This document shows positions 25,371 to 34,997 of a stretch of DNA of 64,000 bases, one piece after another. Positions within the stretch are counted from its first letter, which is position 1, and every line of letters begins with the position of its first letter. Under the pieces are notes generated by a model. The model searched no databases. It saw only the letters and a list, made by a program, of their open reading frames with translations, and was not told the DNA's origin. The translations under genes and the position numbers were made by a program. Source of the stretch: Priestia aryabhattai (lineage in GTDB: Bacteria > Bacillota > Bacilli > Bacillales > Bacillaceae_H); assembly GCF_023715685.1 (NCBI RefSeq), contig NZ_JAMBOQ010000004.1, positions 124,001-188,000 on the forward strand. Reading direction: 5' to 3'.

Positions 25371-25409
25371 TAGAAAACCTGCTACTCGTTTAGAGTAGCA
25401 GGTTTTCTA
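25371..25409 (+). terminator. Terminator after GerPC-like gene
   Basis: Perfect 17-base arms TAGAAAACCTGCTACTC / GAGTAGCAGGTTTTCTA with a five-base loop. Confidence 0.85.
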
Positions 25410-25559
25410 TTTTATTTCTCGGTTGCTGCAGTTTCATTTAAAGTATTGGTTAAAATGATTTATTTCTCATCATTGATTTTAGGAACTGTTATCAATACGG
25501 TAGTTTCAGCATGAAAAAGAGCATGCGTATTAATTAAACACTGGGACAGATCGGTTCTT

Positions 25560-26471
25560 TCATTCCCACAGATATGGAGTCTCTTGGTAAACATAATAGT
25601 TCAACCAATTTATAAACAACAGGTTGGCATGAGAGCGCCATGTTTTTAAAGGGTTTTTGTCGGGATCATTGTTTGGGAAATAGTGTTCCGGAAGCTTTGG
25701 TTCTAGCCCTTTTTCTGTATCTCGAAGAAATTCTTCTTGCAGTGTTTGAACGTCGTACTCTGGGTGCCCGGTAACGAAAACAAACTTTTCGTCTTTAGAC
25801 ATAGCCATATAAACACCAGCTTCTTCAGAGTAGGAAAGAAGCTCAAGGTCAGGATGATTTTTTACTTCATTCATGTCTACGTCAGTGTGACGGGAATGAG
25901 GAGAATAAAAGACATCATCAAATCCTCGCAGCAGCTTAATCGGTTCTTCACTGGATACAACATGTGTAAATACACCCGTGCATTTATCTGAAAGAGGTCG
26001 CTTGTTAATGCCAAAGTGATGATAAAGTCCGGCTTGGGCTCCCCAACAGATATGAAGGGTTGACGTCACATTTGTTTTACACCAATCCATAATTTCTTGA
26101 AGTTCTTTCCAGTAGTTTACTTCTTCAAATGGTATATGTTCTACAGGTGCTCCTGTAATAATCATTCCGTCATATTTTCGCTCTTTAATTTGTTCAAACG
26201 TTTTATAAAACTGATCTAGGTGATTTCTACTCGTTGTTTTTGCTTTATGGCTTGCCGTGTAAAGAAGTGTAATATGCACTTGCAGCGGTGAGTTCCCGAG
26301 TAAACGTAATAATTGAGTTTCAGCTTTTTCTTTTTCCGGCATTAAGTTTAGGATAACAATATTAAGCGGGCGAATTTCTTGGTTAACCGCGCGCACGTCG
26401 TCCATAATAAAAATTCTCTCTTTTTCTAAAATTTCTTTTGCCGGAAGATCACGTGGAATATTAATAGGCAA
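25560..26471 (-). CDS. metA: Homoserine O-acetyltransferase, MetA type
   Basis: Acylates L-homoserine in methionine synthesis. The 303-residue product carries the catalytic Cys142 ([16 protein letters not shown]), His236 and Glu238 (TGHPEYD). Residue 111 is Glu ([12 protein letters not shown]), the residue that has been reported to give acetyl-CoA rather than succinyl-CoA preference (Gly in the E. coli enzyme), so O-acetylhomoserine is the likely product. No SAM riboswitch is visible upstream. Confidence 0.92.
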   Translation of the reverse strand: MPINIPRDLPAKEILEKERIFIMDDVRAVNQEIRPLNIVILNLMPEKEKAETQLLRLLGNSPLQVHITLLYTASHKAKTTSRNHLDQFYKTFEQIKERKYDGMIITGAPVEHIPFEEVNYWKELQEIMDWCKTNVTSTLHICWGAQAGLYHHFGINKRPLSDKCTGVFTHVVSSEEPIKLLRGFDDVFYSPHSRHTDVDMNEVKNHPDLELLSYSEEAGVYMAMSKDEKFVFVTGHPEYDVQTLQEEFLRDTEKGLEPKLPEHYFPNNDPDKNPLKTWRSHANLLFINWLNYYVYQETPYLWE

Positions 26472-26509
26472 TAAAATTCCTCCTATTCGATTTCGAAGTA
26501 ATGACGCGT

Positions 26510-26551
26510 ATAAATGTTCTTTCTCACGTGAAGATGAGGTTCAACATTTAT
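26510..26551 (-). promoter_or_regulatory. Inverted repeat upstream of metA
   Basis: ATAAATGTT / AACATTTAT (9-base arms, 26510-26518 and 26543-26551) flank a TCACGTGA palindrome (26524-26531), 40-80 bases before the metA start. A TATAAT-like element on the minus strand lies just beyond (near 26568). It could be an operator or a 5' leader hairpin. Confidence 0.35.
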
Positions 26552-26823
26552 GTACAATATACTATTATAGGAATATACAGAATATTAAGCAATTGAATTT
26601 TGAAAAAAAAGAGCATTAATATGCGTAATGGCCAAAATGAAATGGTACAATAAGGTTAAACTGGAGCGTTGCTATGCTTTTTTAGCTTGACTGAAACTTA
26701 GTAAAATTTATAGCGGAGTTCGTTCCTGTATTTATTAAACTTCATATCTCCCCCAAAGAATGGATTTTATCCTTTTTTGATGAAGTGTTTAAAAAGAATT
26801 TTCACCAGAAAAGGGGTTTTTAT
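26552..26823. other. Divergent intergenic region between metA and fhs
   Basis: AT-rich, no ORF with a ribosome site. Holds the presumed metA promoter on the minus strand and an undefined promoter for fhs; no PurR box or riboswitch recognised. Confidence 0.4.
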
Positions 26824-28512
26824 ATGACAACTAAGAAGCAAATAAAAAGTGATTTGCAAATTGCACAAGAGGCAACGATTAAACCGATTAAGGAGATTGC
26901 CGAGCAGCTAGATATTTTAGAGGCCGAGTTAGAGCCGTACGGACATTATAAAGCCAAGCTTTCTTTGTCCGTTATGGAACGTTTAAACACAAAAAAAGAT
27001 GGAAAAGTGATTTTAGTTACAGCTATTAATCCAACTCCAGCAGGAGAAGGGAAGTCGACAGTGACGGTTGGCTTAGCTCAGGCATTACATAGATTAGATA
27101 AAAAAGCGATTGTCGCCATGCGTGAACCATCTCTTGGTCCGGTAATGGGAATTAAAGGAGGTGCCGCTGGAGGCGGTTATGCTCAAGTGCTTCCAATGGA
27201 GGATATTAACTTACACTTTACTGGAGACCTTCATGCCATCACAACAGCTAACAACGCGCTGGCAGCTATTTTAGATAACCATATACATCAAGGCAATGAA
27301 TTGCGTATTGATACACGTAAAATCACGTGGAAACGAGTGCTTGATTTAAACGACCGCGCGTTGCGTCAGATCGTCATTGGATTAGGGGGTCCGATGCAAG
27401 GTGTTCCGCGAGAAGATGGGTTTGATATTACGGTTGCATCAGAAATTATGGCTATTTTCTGCTTAGCGTCAGATTTACAAGATTTAAAGCGTCGCTTAGC
27501 GTCTATTGTTGTAGCTTATAACATGAACAATGAGCCTATAACGGTTGCGGACTTAGGTGCACAAGGAGCGCTGACTCTTCTTTTAAAAGATGCGATTAAA
27601 CCAAATCTTGTACAGACGTTGGAACATACTCCAGCCCTCATTCACGGAGGTCCTTTTGCTAATATTGCCCACGGTTGCAATAGCGTCATTGCAACAAAAA
27701 TGGCCGCAAAACTAGGCGACTATGTAGTTACGGAAGCGGGATTTGGGGCAGATTTAGGCGCAGAAAAATTCCTAAATATTAAAGCTCGTATGGCAGATAT
27801 TAAACCAGAAACGGTGGTAATTGTTGCAACAATTCGCGCTTTAAAAATGCATGGAGGCGTTCCTAAAGAGCGTTTAAATGAAGAAAACATTGAGGCTTTA
27901 GAAGCGGGAATTGAAAACCTTGAAAAACATATTGAAACGATTCAGGCATTCGGCGTTCCTTATGTTGTAGCGGTGAACCGTTTTGTAACGGATTCAAAAG
28001 GTGAAGTAGAAGCGCTTATGAATTGGTGTGGTTCAAAGAATGTTCCAGTTGCTTTAACAGAAGTATGGGAAAAAGGTGGAGAAGGAGGCGTCATGCTTGC
28101 TGAAAAAATTCTTGAAGTCATGAACGAGACAGAAAGTCAGTTTTCTCCTCTTTACGATGTGTCAGCTTCAATTCCAGAAAAAGTAGAAGCTATTGCTAAA
28201 ACCGTATACGGAGCACAAGGCGTAGATTTTGCTCCAAAAGCGTTAAAGCAAATACAGCAATTTGAAGCAAACGGGTGGGATCACCTGCCGATCTGTATGG
28301 CCAAAACGCAGTATTCGTTAAGTGATGATCAGATGAAGCTTGGGCGACCAACTGATTTTAAAATTACGGTAAGGGAATTCCGCCCTTCGCTTGGAGCTGG
28401 CTTTCTCGTGGCGCTAACAGGTTCAATTATGACAATGCCTGGACTTCCCAAAAAACCTGCGGCGCTCAATATGGATATTGATGAAAATGGACATGCATTA
28501 GGTATTTTTTAA
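26824..28512 (+). CDS. fhs: Formate-tetrahydrofolate ligase
   Basis: Makes 10-formyltetrahydrofolate from formate, THF and ATP in one-carbon metabolism. The 562-residue protein has the P-loop [37 protein letters not shown] and the late [16 protein letters not shown]. The ATG at 26824 (AAAGGGG upstream) is preferred to 26785. A few Bacillus species, notably B. subtilis, lack this gene, so its presence is a useful marker. Confidence 0.95.
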   Translation: MTTKKQIKSDLQIAQEATIKPIKEIAEQLDILEAELEPYGHYKAKLSLSVMERLNTKKDGKVILVTAINPTPAGEGKSTVTVGLAQALHRLDKKAIVAMREPSLGPVMGIKGGAAGGGYAQVLPMEDINLHFTGDLHAITTANNALAAILDNHIHQGNELRIDTRKITWKRVLDLNDRALRQIVIGLGGPMQGVPREDGFDITVASEIMAIFCLASDLQDLKRRLASIVVAYNMNNEPITVADLGAQGALTLLLKDAIKPNLVQTLEHTPALIHGGPFANIAHGCNSVIATKMAAKLGDYVVTEAGFGADLGAEKFLNIKARMADIKPETVVIVATIRALKMHGGVPKERLNEENIEALEAGIENLEKHIETIQAFGVPYVVAVNRFVTDSKGEVEALMNWCGSKNVPVALTEVWEKGGEGGVMLAEKILEVMNETESQFSPLYDVSASIPEKVEAIAKTVYGAQGVDFAPKALKQIQQFEANGWDHLPICMAKTQYSLSDDQMKLGRPTDFKITVREFRPSLGAGFLVALTGSIMTMPGLPKKPAALNMDIDENGHALGIF

Positions 28513-28868
28513 GAGAAGAGGCTGAGACAAGAGTATTTTAGTTGAAGGAAAATCCGAACGATGAATCGAGATTCTTGATGAAGAATCAACCTCGTTCGGA
28601 TTTTTTCATTGGTATGGTGAACGTAGGTTTCATGTATGTAGTGGCTTCTAGCTGTTGATTGGAGGGAAGGGCGAAGACTCCTGCGGGAAAAGCGGAATAG
28701 GTGAGACCCCGCAGGAGCGTAAGCGACGAGGAGGCTCATCGGCCGCCCGCGGAAAGCGAAGTCTTGCACGGAAATCAACAGCGGTGTAACAAGTGATCCA
28801 TACTAGCTCATTTATCCAATTTGTTCGTTTTTAGATTCGATTGATTTAGTTGTGTCTCAATCTCTTTC
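28513..28868. repeat. Dispersed Bacillaceae intergenic repeat with nested inverted repeats
   Basis: The outer ends GAGAAGAGGCTGAGACAA (28513-28530) and TTGTGTCTCAATCTCTTTC (28850-28868) are imperfect inverted repeats. Inside, a terminator-like hairpin (28549-28606) is followed by a GC-rich core bounded by GCTGTTGATT (28651-28660) and AATCAACAGC (28773-28782). The core, with CGAAGACTCCTGCGGG and CCCGCAGGAGCG, is text I recognise as recurring between genes in many Bacillaceae. It carries no plausible gene; a minus-strand ORF across it is fortuitous. The GC content is clearly above the surroundings. Confidence 0.7.
28549..28606 (+). terminator. Terminator after fhs
   Basis: AAAATCCGAACGA / TCGTTCGGATTTT arms and T run, with a second small hairpin GATTCTT / AAGAATC in the loop. 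Confidence 0.75.
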
Positions 28869-28957
28869 TTACAAAATAACAGGTATGTTATGAATTAATT
28901 TGGCAAGAAAGAAGAAGAGCTGACTGTTCGTATTTTATAAAAAAGGAGGTAGTTGAA

Positions 28958-29476
28958 ATGTTTGATCCAATTGTATTTGATAATTTAAAAGTGGTTGTAG
29001 AAGGAGAGATCTATGATCTTGACTTATCTGGGCAAGTATCTGTTACGAATCGCGAAGATTTTGTAGACTTAGCTCAGTTTACTCGAACGTACCGCATTTC
29101 TTTTCAACAGCATTTTTGCTGTACCGCGTCGCTAACTTTATCAACCGACTTAGACAACATTCATGCCGAATTAACGCCTTCCCGTATAGAAAAACCAGGG
29201 TGTACAGTTTATATTCATTTTCAGCTAAAAAAACAAAAACCGTTTGAAGAAGCTGAGTTTAGAAATATACAGGAAATGTGTGAGCGGATTTGGGGAACGA
29301 CAAGAGTTGTTAAGCAGCGTATTACTCATGAAGTCGGAGGAAGCGAATATGAAAACAATATTGTGGTGACCTTTAACCGATTTATTTACGAAGATCAAGT
29401 AGGAGATTTAATCGAGATGATTGATTATATGCTGCAAACGACTGATCAGCTAAAGGTTCTTTACGACAAATTATAA
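28958..29476 (+). CDS. Conserved hypothetical protein (172 aa)
   Basis: I do not recognise the family. The protein starts MFDPIVFDNLKVVVEGEIYD and appears to be an alpha/beta domain with several amphipathic strands (AELTPSRIEKPGCTVYIHF, ENNIVVTFNRFIYED) and a C-terminal helix. There is no signal peptide or membrane segment. A tandem pair of Cys (HFCCTASL) occurs near residue 53. AAAGGAGG gives strong initiation. It precedes the glutathione peroxidase gene by about 60 bases and may share its transcript. Confidence 0.65.
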   Translation: MFDPIVFDNLKVVVEGEIYDLDLSGQVSVTNREDFVDLAQFTRTYRISFQQHFCCTASLTLSTDLDNIHAELTPSRIEKPGCTVYIHFQLKKQKPFEEAEFRNIQEMCERIWGTTRVVKQRITHEVGGSEYENNIVVTFNRFIYEDQVGDLIEMIDYMLQTTDQLKVLYDKL

Positions 29477-29537
29477 GAGCGTTTCAGTTGTACTTCAGAA
29501 ATAAAGTGAATTACAATAGGGAAAAGGAGGCGTTTTG

Positions 29538-30014
29538 ATGAGCGTATATGAATACTCTGCAAAAACAATTAAAGACGAAGACGTATCGCTATCTAACTAT
29601 CAAGGTGACGTACTGTTGATTGTGAACACAGCTAGCAAATGCGGCTTCACCCCTCAATATAAAGATTTGCAGGCGTTGTACGAAGAAGAAAAAGAAAACG
29701 GCCTAACGGTTCTAGGTTTTCCTTGCAATCAGTTCGGTGGTCAAGAGCCAGGAAGTTCAAATGATATTGAACAATTTTGCGAGTTAAACTATGGCGTTTC
29801 GTTTCCGATGTTTGCAAAAGTAGATGTAAAAGGTGAGCATGCACACCCGTTATTTACATACTTAACGGAACAAGCACCGGGTCTACTGGGTTCTAAAGCG
29901 ATAAAGTGGAATTTTACAAAGTTTTTAGTGAATCGTCAAGGTGAAGTCGTGAAGCGATACGCACCTCAAACTGCACCAAAAGATATTCAAAAAGATATAA
30001 AAGAATTGCTGTAA
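29538..30014 (+). CDS. bsaA: Glutathione peroxidase-family thiol peroxidase (BsaA)
   Basis: A 158-residue Cys-type peroxidase that reduces hydroperoxides, probably using thioredoxin or bacillithiol-linked thiols in Bacillus. The catalytic tetrad is visible: Cys35 (NTASKCGFTPQY), Gln65 (FPCNQFGGQEP), Trp124 and Asn125 (IKWNFTKFLV). The ATG at 29538 follows AAAAGGAGG. In B. subtilis bsaA sits beside ypgQ and ypgR; the same company is found here, with an ABC-F gene inserted. Confidence 0.9.
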   Translation: MSVYEYSAKTIKDEDVSLSNYQGDVLLIVNTASKCGFTPQYKDLQALYEEEKENGLTVLGFPCNQFGGQEPGSSNDIEQFCELNYGVSFPMFAKVDVKGEHAHPLFTYLTEQAPGLLGSKAIKWNFTKFLVNRQGEVVKRYAPQTAPKDIQKDIKELL

Positions 30015-30138
30015 AAGCAGGTGGATCTCCATCTGTTTTTTATTTTTCAGCAAGGGTTTTCAAATGGTGCTCAGCTGTCAGTGAGACGAGCGCCTTACTT
30101 TGTGCTAAAATAATGGTGGATATAATTGAGGTGAGCAA

Positions 30139-30792
30139 ATGAATAAAATAGCTGAGACGGAAAAGTGGGTTCAAGCAAAGCTTGCGCACGACACGACGGG
30201 CCATGACTGGCAGCATATCGATCGCGTACGTCGAAATGCAGTGCTTTTATATAAAAAAGAAGGCGGCAACCGGGAAGTTATCGAACTAGCCGCGCTTTTA
30301 CACGATGTTGTAGATGATAAGCTAGTGGAAGATGTTGAAAAAGCGTACGAAGAAGTGTGGGAGTGGCTGAAGAGTCAGCACGTAAAAGAAGAAGACTGCA
30401 AGCATATTGTTCACATTTTACAAACGATGTCATTTAAAGGCGGAAATCGTCCGGCTATGGCTACGCTTGAAGGTCAAGTTGTTCAAGATGCAGATCGCTT
30501 AGATGCGATCGGTGCAATTGGTATCGCACGTACGTTTATGTATGCAGGTTCTAAAGGCACGGCCCTGTATGATGAAAACGTTGCTGTACGAAGTGAAATG
30601 ACGGAAGAAGAATACAGACACGGGAAATCAACGGCTATTGCTCATTTTTATGAAAAGTTATTAAAGCTGACTGCGTTAATGAATACTCAAACAGCAAGGT
30701 CTCTAGCGCAAGAGCGACATACATATATGAAAGAATTTTTAGTTCAATTTAAGAAAGAGTGGAATTATCATTATGAAAATGCTGACTGTTGA
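30139..30792 (+). CDS. ypgQ: HD-domain phosphohydrolase (YpgQ-like)
   Basis: A 217-residue metal-dependent phosphohydrolase; YpgQ of B. subtilis has been reported as a nucleotide pyrophosphohydrolase. HD motifs are HDWQHIDRVRR, ALLHDVVDDK and the second Asp region QDADRLDAIGAIGIART. A GAGGTGAG site lies before the ATG. Its last 20 bases overlap the ABC-F gene in another frame, so the two are probably coupled. Confidence 0.88.
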   Translation: MNKIAETEKWVQAKLAHDTTGHDWQHIDRVRRNAVLLYKKEGGNREVIELAALLHDVVDDKLVEDVEKAYEEVWEWLKSQHVKEEDCKHIVHILQTMSFKGGNRPAMATLEGQVVQDADRLDAIGAIGIARTFMYAGSKGTALYDENVAVRSEMTEEEYRHGKSTAIAHFYEKLLKLTALMNTQTARSLAQERHTYMKEFLVQFKKEWNYHYENADC

Positions 30793-32671
30793 AAACTTAA
30801 CAAAAACATATGGAGAAAAAGAGCTGTTTCATCAACTAACATTTACAATTACGGAAAATGAGCGAATCGGCTTAATCGGTGTAAACGGAACAGGAAAATC
30901 GACGCTTCTTAAAATTATCGCAGGTCTAGAGCTGGGAGATGAAGGGGATATTGTTCATGCTAAAGACTACAGAGTGACATATTTACCGCAGCATCCGGAT
31001 TTTGATGAAGACTTAACGGTTTTAGAGCAAGTTTTCAGCGGAGATACGCCTCTTCTTAACTTATTAAAAAACTATGAGCTAGCTCTGTATGCGTTAGAGC
31101 AAGATTCTGCAAACGAAAAAAACCAGCAAACATTGTACGATTTACAGCAGAAAATGGATGCGATGAGCGCGTGGGAAGCCAATTCTAACGCACAGTCGAT
31201 CTTAACGAAGCTGGGAATTTCAAATATGAGTGCAAAAATCGGTGAGCTTTCAGGTGGACAGAAAAAGCGCGTGTCAATTGCGCAAAGCCTAATTCAAACA
31301 CCTGATTTATTGATCTTAGATGAGCCAACTAACCACTTGGATTATGAGACAGTTAAATGGCTCGAAGAATATTTATCCAAATATCAAGGAGCCGTGCTGC
31401 TTGTTACTCATGATCGCTATTTCTTGGATGCTGTTACAAATCGAATTTTTGAATTAGACGGTGGAAATTTATATAGCTATAAAGGAAACTATGCTGCTTT
31501 TCTAGAAGGAAAAGCGATTCGAGAAGAGCAGGAAAAAGCAACTCAAGCAAAATTAAGCAACTTATATCGCAATGAATTGGCTTGGATTCGTAGAGGAGCA
31601 AAAGCGCGTACGACTAAGCAAAAAGCGCGTATTCAACGATTTGATGAATTAGAGGGGAAACTCGATTCCTCTGAAAAAGAATCACTGGATTTAAGCTTAG
31701 CAGGCAGTCGCCTTGGGAAAAAAGTGTTTGAATTAAAAGATGTGTCTAAGACGTATGAAAATAAAATCATTCTTTCAGAGTTTACGCACATCGTGAAAAA
31801 ACAAGATCGAATTGGAATTGTCGGAAAAAACGGAAGCGGTAAGTCTACACTTTTGAATATGATTGCAGGACGAATCGAGCCGGATAGCGGTGAAATTGAC
31901 AGAGGACAAACGGTTAAAGTTGCTTACTATACCCAAGAAAGCGACGATATGGATTTGAATCAACGCATGCTTGATTATATTAAAGAATCTGCAGAAGTTG
32001 TGCATACGACGGATGGAAAAATGATTTCTGCATCGCAAATGCTTGAGAGATTTCTATTTCCTTCACATACACACGGAACACCGATTCAAAAATTGTCAGG
32101 AGGAGAGCGCCGTCGTTTATACTTGTTGAAATTATTGATGACATCGCCGAATGTTTTGCTTCTAGACGAGCCGACTAATGATTTGGATACTCAAACGCTA
32201 ACGGTGCTTGAAGACTACCTCGAAGAATTTCCAGGTGTCGTTATCACCGTATCACATGATCGCTATTTCTTAGATAAAGTAGCAGATTACTTACTTGTCT
32301 TTGAAGGAGAAGGAAACATTTCGACTTATTTTGGCGCTTATACGGATCAATTGGAAGAAGCGATGAAGAAGAAGCAGGCAATGGCTCAGCAAGCTAAAGT
32401 GAAAGAAGAAAAGCCAAAACAGCCGGAGAAAGCGAAAAAGCGTCGCTTAACTTATAAAGAACAAAAAGAATGGGAAGAAATCGAAGATAATATTGCAGCA
32501 AAAGAAGAAGAAATTGAACGCTTAACAAGCGAAATTGAACAGGTGGGCAGCGATTATACAAAAGCGCATAACCTATCGTTAGAACAAGAAAAAGCAAATG
32601 AAGAATTAAGTGCACTGCTCGATCGTTGGGCAGAGCTTTCAGAGCTGATTGAAGAAATTGAAAACGCGTAA
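30773..32671 (+). CDS. ABC-F ATPase (YfmR/Uup-like translation factor)
   Basis: A soluble, tandem ABC protein of 632 residues without membrane segments. Cassette 1 has GVNGTGKST, LSGGQKKRVSIAQ and LILDEPTNHLD; cassette 2 has GKNGSGKST, LSGGERRRLYLLK and LLLDEPTNDLD. The linker contains an arginine-rich, positively charged stretch (IRRGAKARTTKQKARIQRF) that in ABC-F proteins reaches the ribosome. The C-terminal 90 residues form a basic, coiled-coil extension as in Uup/YfmR. These proteins relieve ribosome stalling. Starts at 30773 or two codons later are possible. Confidence 0.88.
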   Translation: MKMLTVENLTKTYGEKELFHQLTFTITENERIGLIGVNGTGKSTLLKIIAGLELGDEGDIVHAKDYRVTYLPQHPDFDEDLTVLEQVFSGDTPLLNLLKNYELALYALEQDSANEKNQQTLYDLQQKMDAMSAWEANSNAQSILTKLGISNMSAKIGELSGGQKKRVSIAQSLIQTPDLLILDEPTNHLDYETVKWLEEYLSKYQGAVLLVTHDRYFLDAVTNRIFELDGGNLYSYKGNYAAFLEGKAIREEQEKATQAKLSNLYRNELAWIRRGAKARTTKQKARIQRFDELEGKLDSSEKESLDLSLAGSRLGKKVFELKDVSKTYENKIILSEFTHIVKKQDRIGIVGKNGSGKSTLLNMIAGRIEPDSGEIDRGQTVKVAYYTQESDDMDLNQRMLDYIKESAEVVHTTDGKMISASQMLERFLFPSHTHGTPIQKLSGGERRRLYLLKLLMTSPNVLLLDEPTNDLDTQTLTVLEDYLEEFPGVVITVSHDRYFLDKVADYLLVFEGEGNISTYFGAYTDQLEEAMKKKQAMAQQAKVKEEKPKQPEKAKKRRLTYKEQKEWEEIEDNIAAKEEEIERLTSEIEQVGSDYTKAHNLSLEQEKANEELSALLDRWAELSELIEEIENA

Positions 32672-32734
32672 ACAAGTCGTTAGACTGAGTATAAGCCACA
32701 TGCTACAATTTTAATGAGAGGAGCACGATACGAC

Positions 32735-33859
32735 ATGAACATTAAATCAATTGAGCCGACGCCAAGTCCGAATACAATGAAAATTAATTTAGACGAAGTG
32801 TTATCAGGCGGAAAAAGCAATAACTATACGAAAAAAAATGCTGAAGCGGCCCCCGAAGTTGTTCAAGACATTTTAAAAGTAGAAGGGGTAAAAGGAGTCT
32901 ACCACGTAGCAGACTTCTTAGCAGTAGAACGAAATGCTAAATATGATTGGAAGCAAATTTTGCCGCAAGTTCGTGCAGCGTTTGGAGAAGATTTGCAAAG
33001 TAACAATGAACAGCACAAAATGAATGAGCATTTTGGTGAGGTCAATGTGTCAGTTCAAATGTTTAAAAATGTACCGATGCAAGTCAAGTTAACAGACGGA
33101 AATGAAGAAAAGCGCTTTGGTCTGCCCGAACGATTCGCAAAAGCGATAGCAGAACTTCAACGTTTTTCAGATAATGTGGTATTAGAACGGAAATGGAAAG
33201 AACAAGGCGTTCGTTATGGAGAATTAGCTGCTATCGGCGACGAAGTAGTGGAAGAGTTAGCAGCGGCATATCCGCAAGAAAGATTAACTCGCCTTGTGGC
33301 CAATGCACAAGAAGAAAAAGAAGGCGGAAAAACTGTACAACCGCGTAAAACCTATAAAGTTACAGAAGAGATGTTAGAAGACAAAGATTGGTCAGTGCGC
33401 TATGCCCATTTAGAACAAATGGATCCAACAGAAGCTGATTTAGACGTTTTAAATAAAGCGCTTGATGATGAAAAGGCATCTATTCGCCGCTTAGCTACGG
33501 TCTATTTAGGAATGATTGAATCAAAAACGGTACTACCTTATTTATACAAAGCATTAAAAGATAAATCAGTGACTGTGCGCCGTACTGCTGGAGACTGCAT
33601 GTCAGATTTAGGCTTTGAAGAAGGTATTCCAGCAATGTGTGAAGCTCTTAGCGATAAAAACAAGCTTGTGCGCTGGCGTGCAGCTATGTATTTATACGAA
33701 GTAGGGGACGAGACAGCTCTTCCTGCATTAAAAGCAGCAGAGAATGATAAAGAATTTGAGGTGGATTTACAAATCAAGCTAGCGATTGAACGTATCGAAG
33801 GCGGAGAAGAAGCAAAAGGTTCTGTTTGGAAACAAATGACAGAAAGCAGAAAAGCATAA
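32735..33859 (+). CDS. ypgR: YpgR-like protein: Nfu/NifU N-terminal domain plus HEAT repeats
   Basis: A 374-residue protein of unknown function. Residues 1-90 match an Nfu/NifU N-terminal domain (IEPTPSPNTMKINLDEVLSG, then GVKGVYHVADFLAVER). After a linker, residues about 220-360 form HEAT-like repeats (KDWSVRYAHLEQM, DEKASIRRLATVYLG, DKSVTVRRTAGDCM, DKNKLVRWRAAMYLYEV). The domain combination matches B. subtilis YpgR, which neighbours bsaA and ypgQ. Possibly linked to Fe-S or redox stress by association. The ATG at 32735 with GAGAGGAG upstream is preferred. Confidence 0.8.
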   Translation: MNIKSIEPTPSPNTMKINLDEVLSGGKSNNYTKKNAEAAPEVVQDILKVEGVKGVYHVADFLAVERNAKYDWKQILPQVRAAFGEDLQSNNEQHKMNEHFGEVNVSVQMFKNVPMQVKLTDGNEEKRFGLPERFAKAIAELQRFSDNVVLERKWKEQGVRYGELAAIGDEVVEELAAAYPQERLTRLVANAQEEKEGGKTVQPRKTYKVTEEMLEDKDWSVRYAHLEQMDPTEADLDVLNKALDDEKASIRRLATVYLGMIESKTVLPYLYKALKDKSVTVRRTAGDCMSDLGFEEGIPAMCEALSDKNKLVRWRAAMYLYEVGDETALPALKAAENDKEFEVDLQIKLAIERIEGGEEAKGSVWKQMTESRKA

Positions 33860-33891
33860 AAAAAAGATCATTCACTTGAATGATCTTTTTT
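33858..33891. terminator. Terminator between ypgR and deacetylase
   Basis: AAAAAGATCATTC / AATGATCTTTTT hairpin used by both convergent genes. Confidence 0.8.
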
Positions 33892-34756
33892 ATGAATGTT
33901 TTGCAGCGGGAGTTGGAAACTGCATAGGCTGCATGGTGTTATCAATTTTAATAGGCTGATAACCGGACTGCTTTAAGTAAGTCAAAATAGCGGGAAGGGA
34001 TTGTGCAGTAAAGGATTTATCATGAAATAAAATGACTGGTGTTCTTCCATTGGAGTTAACCCTTTGAATATGAGGTTCAATGGCCTGAATAATTCTAGGT
34101 GCAGAACGAAGTGCCCAGTCTTCACTGTCTACATTCCAGTCCCATAATTTAAAGTGGCTTAGCAACTCTGTACGGTGGGGCTCTTTTAAATAAGGAACGC
34201 TGCCGTAAGGAACGCGGATTAACTTACTGTCAACACCGGTTACTTTCTTAACTGTTGCTTGACACTCCTGCATTTCTTTTAATGCAGCGCCATCTTCACT
34301 ATACATGACATGAATATCATGGGAGACGCCGTGACAGCCGATGGCATGTCCTTCTTGTGCTACTTTTTTAGCAATTTCAGGGTGAGCGTCAATTTGATGC
34401 TTTAACATAAAGAAAGTTGCTTTTACGTTATATTGACGCAAAGCATTTAAAATATGAAGAGTATCAGGTGTTGGACCATCGTCAAATGTAAGGTACACAG
34501 GCTGTGTAAGAGCTTGATTTTGATCGTTCACCGTATTTGCTACATACATATTATGGTGAAGTGTATTAAGCAGCTTCTCAGGTTGTGCTGAAGATGCAGC
34601 TTCTTTCAGCGGCAATGCAGTAGATGCTAAGGCTTGCTGAGATGCAGCGGATTCACTTCCTTTGGCTTCTGTAATAAAAAACAAAGAAGTCACGATCACT
34701 AACACTAAAGACAAGAATGCATAAAATCGTTTGTTCGGTTTAAATCGCTGGTTCAA
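33890..34756 (-). CDS. Membrane-anchored or secreted polysaccharide deacetylase
   Basis: A 288-residue CE4 enzyme. A basic N-terminus and hydrophobic segment (residues 11-30) act as signal or anchor, followed by an Ala/Ser-rich linker to residue about 80. NodB motifs: LTFDDGPT (Asp92, Asp93), HGVSHD (His142, His146), IRVPYGS, and LFHDKS in place of the usual LMHD. The RVPYG and LFHDK variants separate it from the deacetylase at 21.2 kb. Substrate is probably peptidoglycan. Confidence 0.85.
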   Translation of the reverse strand: MNQRFKPNKRFYAFLSLVLVIVTSLFFITEAKGSESAASQQALASTALPLKEAASSAQPEKLLNTLHHNMYVANTVNDQNQALTQPVYLTFDDGPTPDTLHILNALRQYNVKATFFMLKHQIDAHPEIAKKVAQEGHAIGCHGVSHDIHVMYSEDGAALKEMQECQATVKKVTGVDSKLIRVPYGSVPYLKEPHRTELLSHFKLWDWNVDSEDWALRSAPRIIQAIEPHIQRVNSNGRTPVILFHDKSFTAQSLPAILTYLKQSGYQPIKIDNTMQPMQFPTPAAKHS

Positions 34757-34997
34757 TTTGAAAATCCTTTCTACTAAACTACTATTTACTACTATAGTAC
34801 AAAAAATGGAATATTAATAGTAAAAATCGACATTTTTATGGAAAAAAATTAGATGATATGACCCGGTTTTAGTCTTTCTTTGTCAAAGGGAAAAGGGAAA
34901 TGGGACAACGATAAGGATTTGAAAGGTGAGTAGCTAGATTTTTCCTGGCTTTTATAGTATGCTTTTAGCGTGAATGATTGTTAGGAGGAATGTTAAT

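Noticed and set aside
26472..26620. A possible SAM (S-box) riboswitch before metA
   Set aside because: No S-box core and no transcription terminator lie in the metA leader; only a simple inverted repeat is present.
28509..28778. An 89-codon minus-strand ORF across the GC-rich repeat
   Set aside because: It lies wholly inside the dispersed repeat and has no family resemblance; it is a by-product of the GC-rich core.
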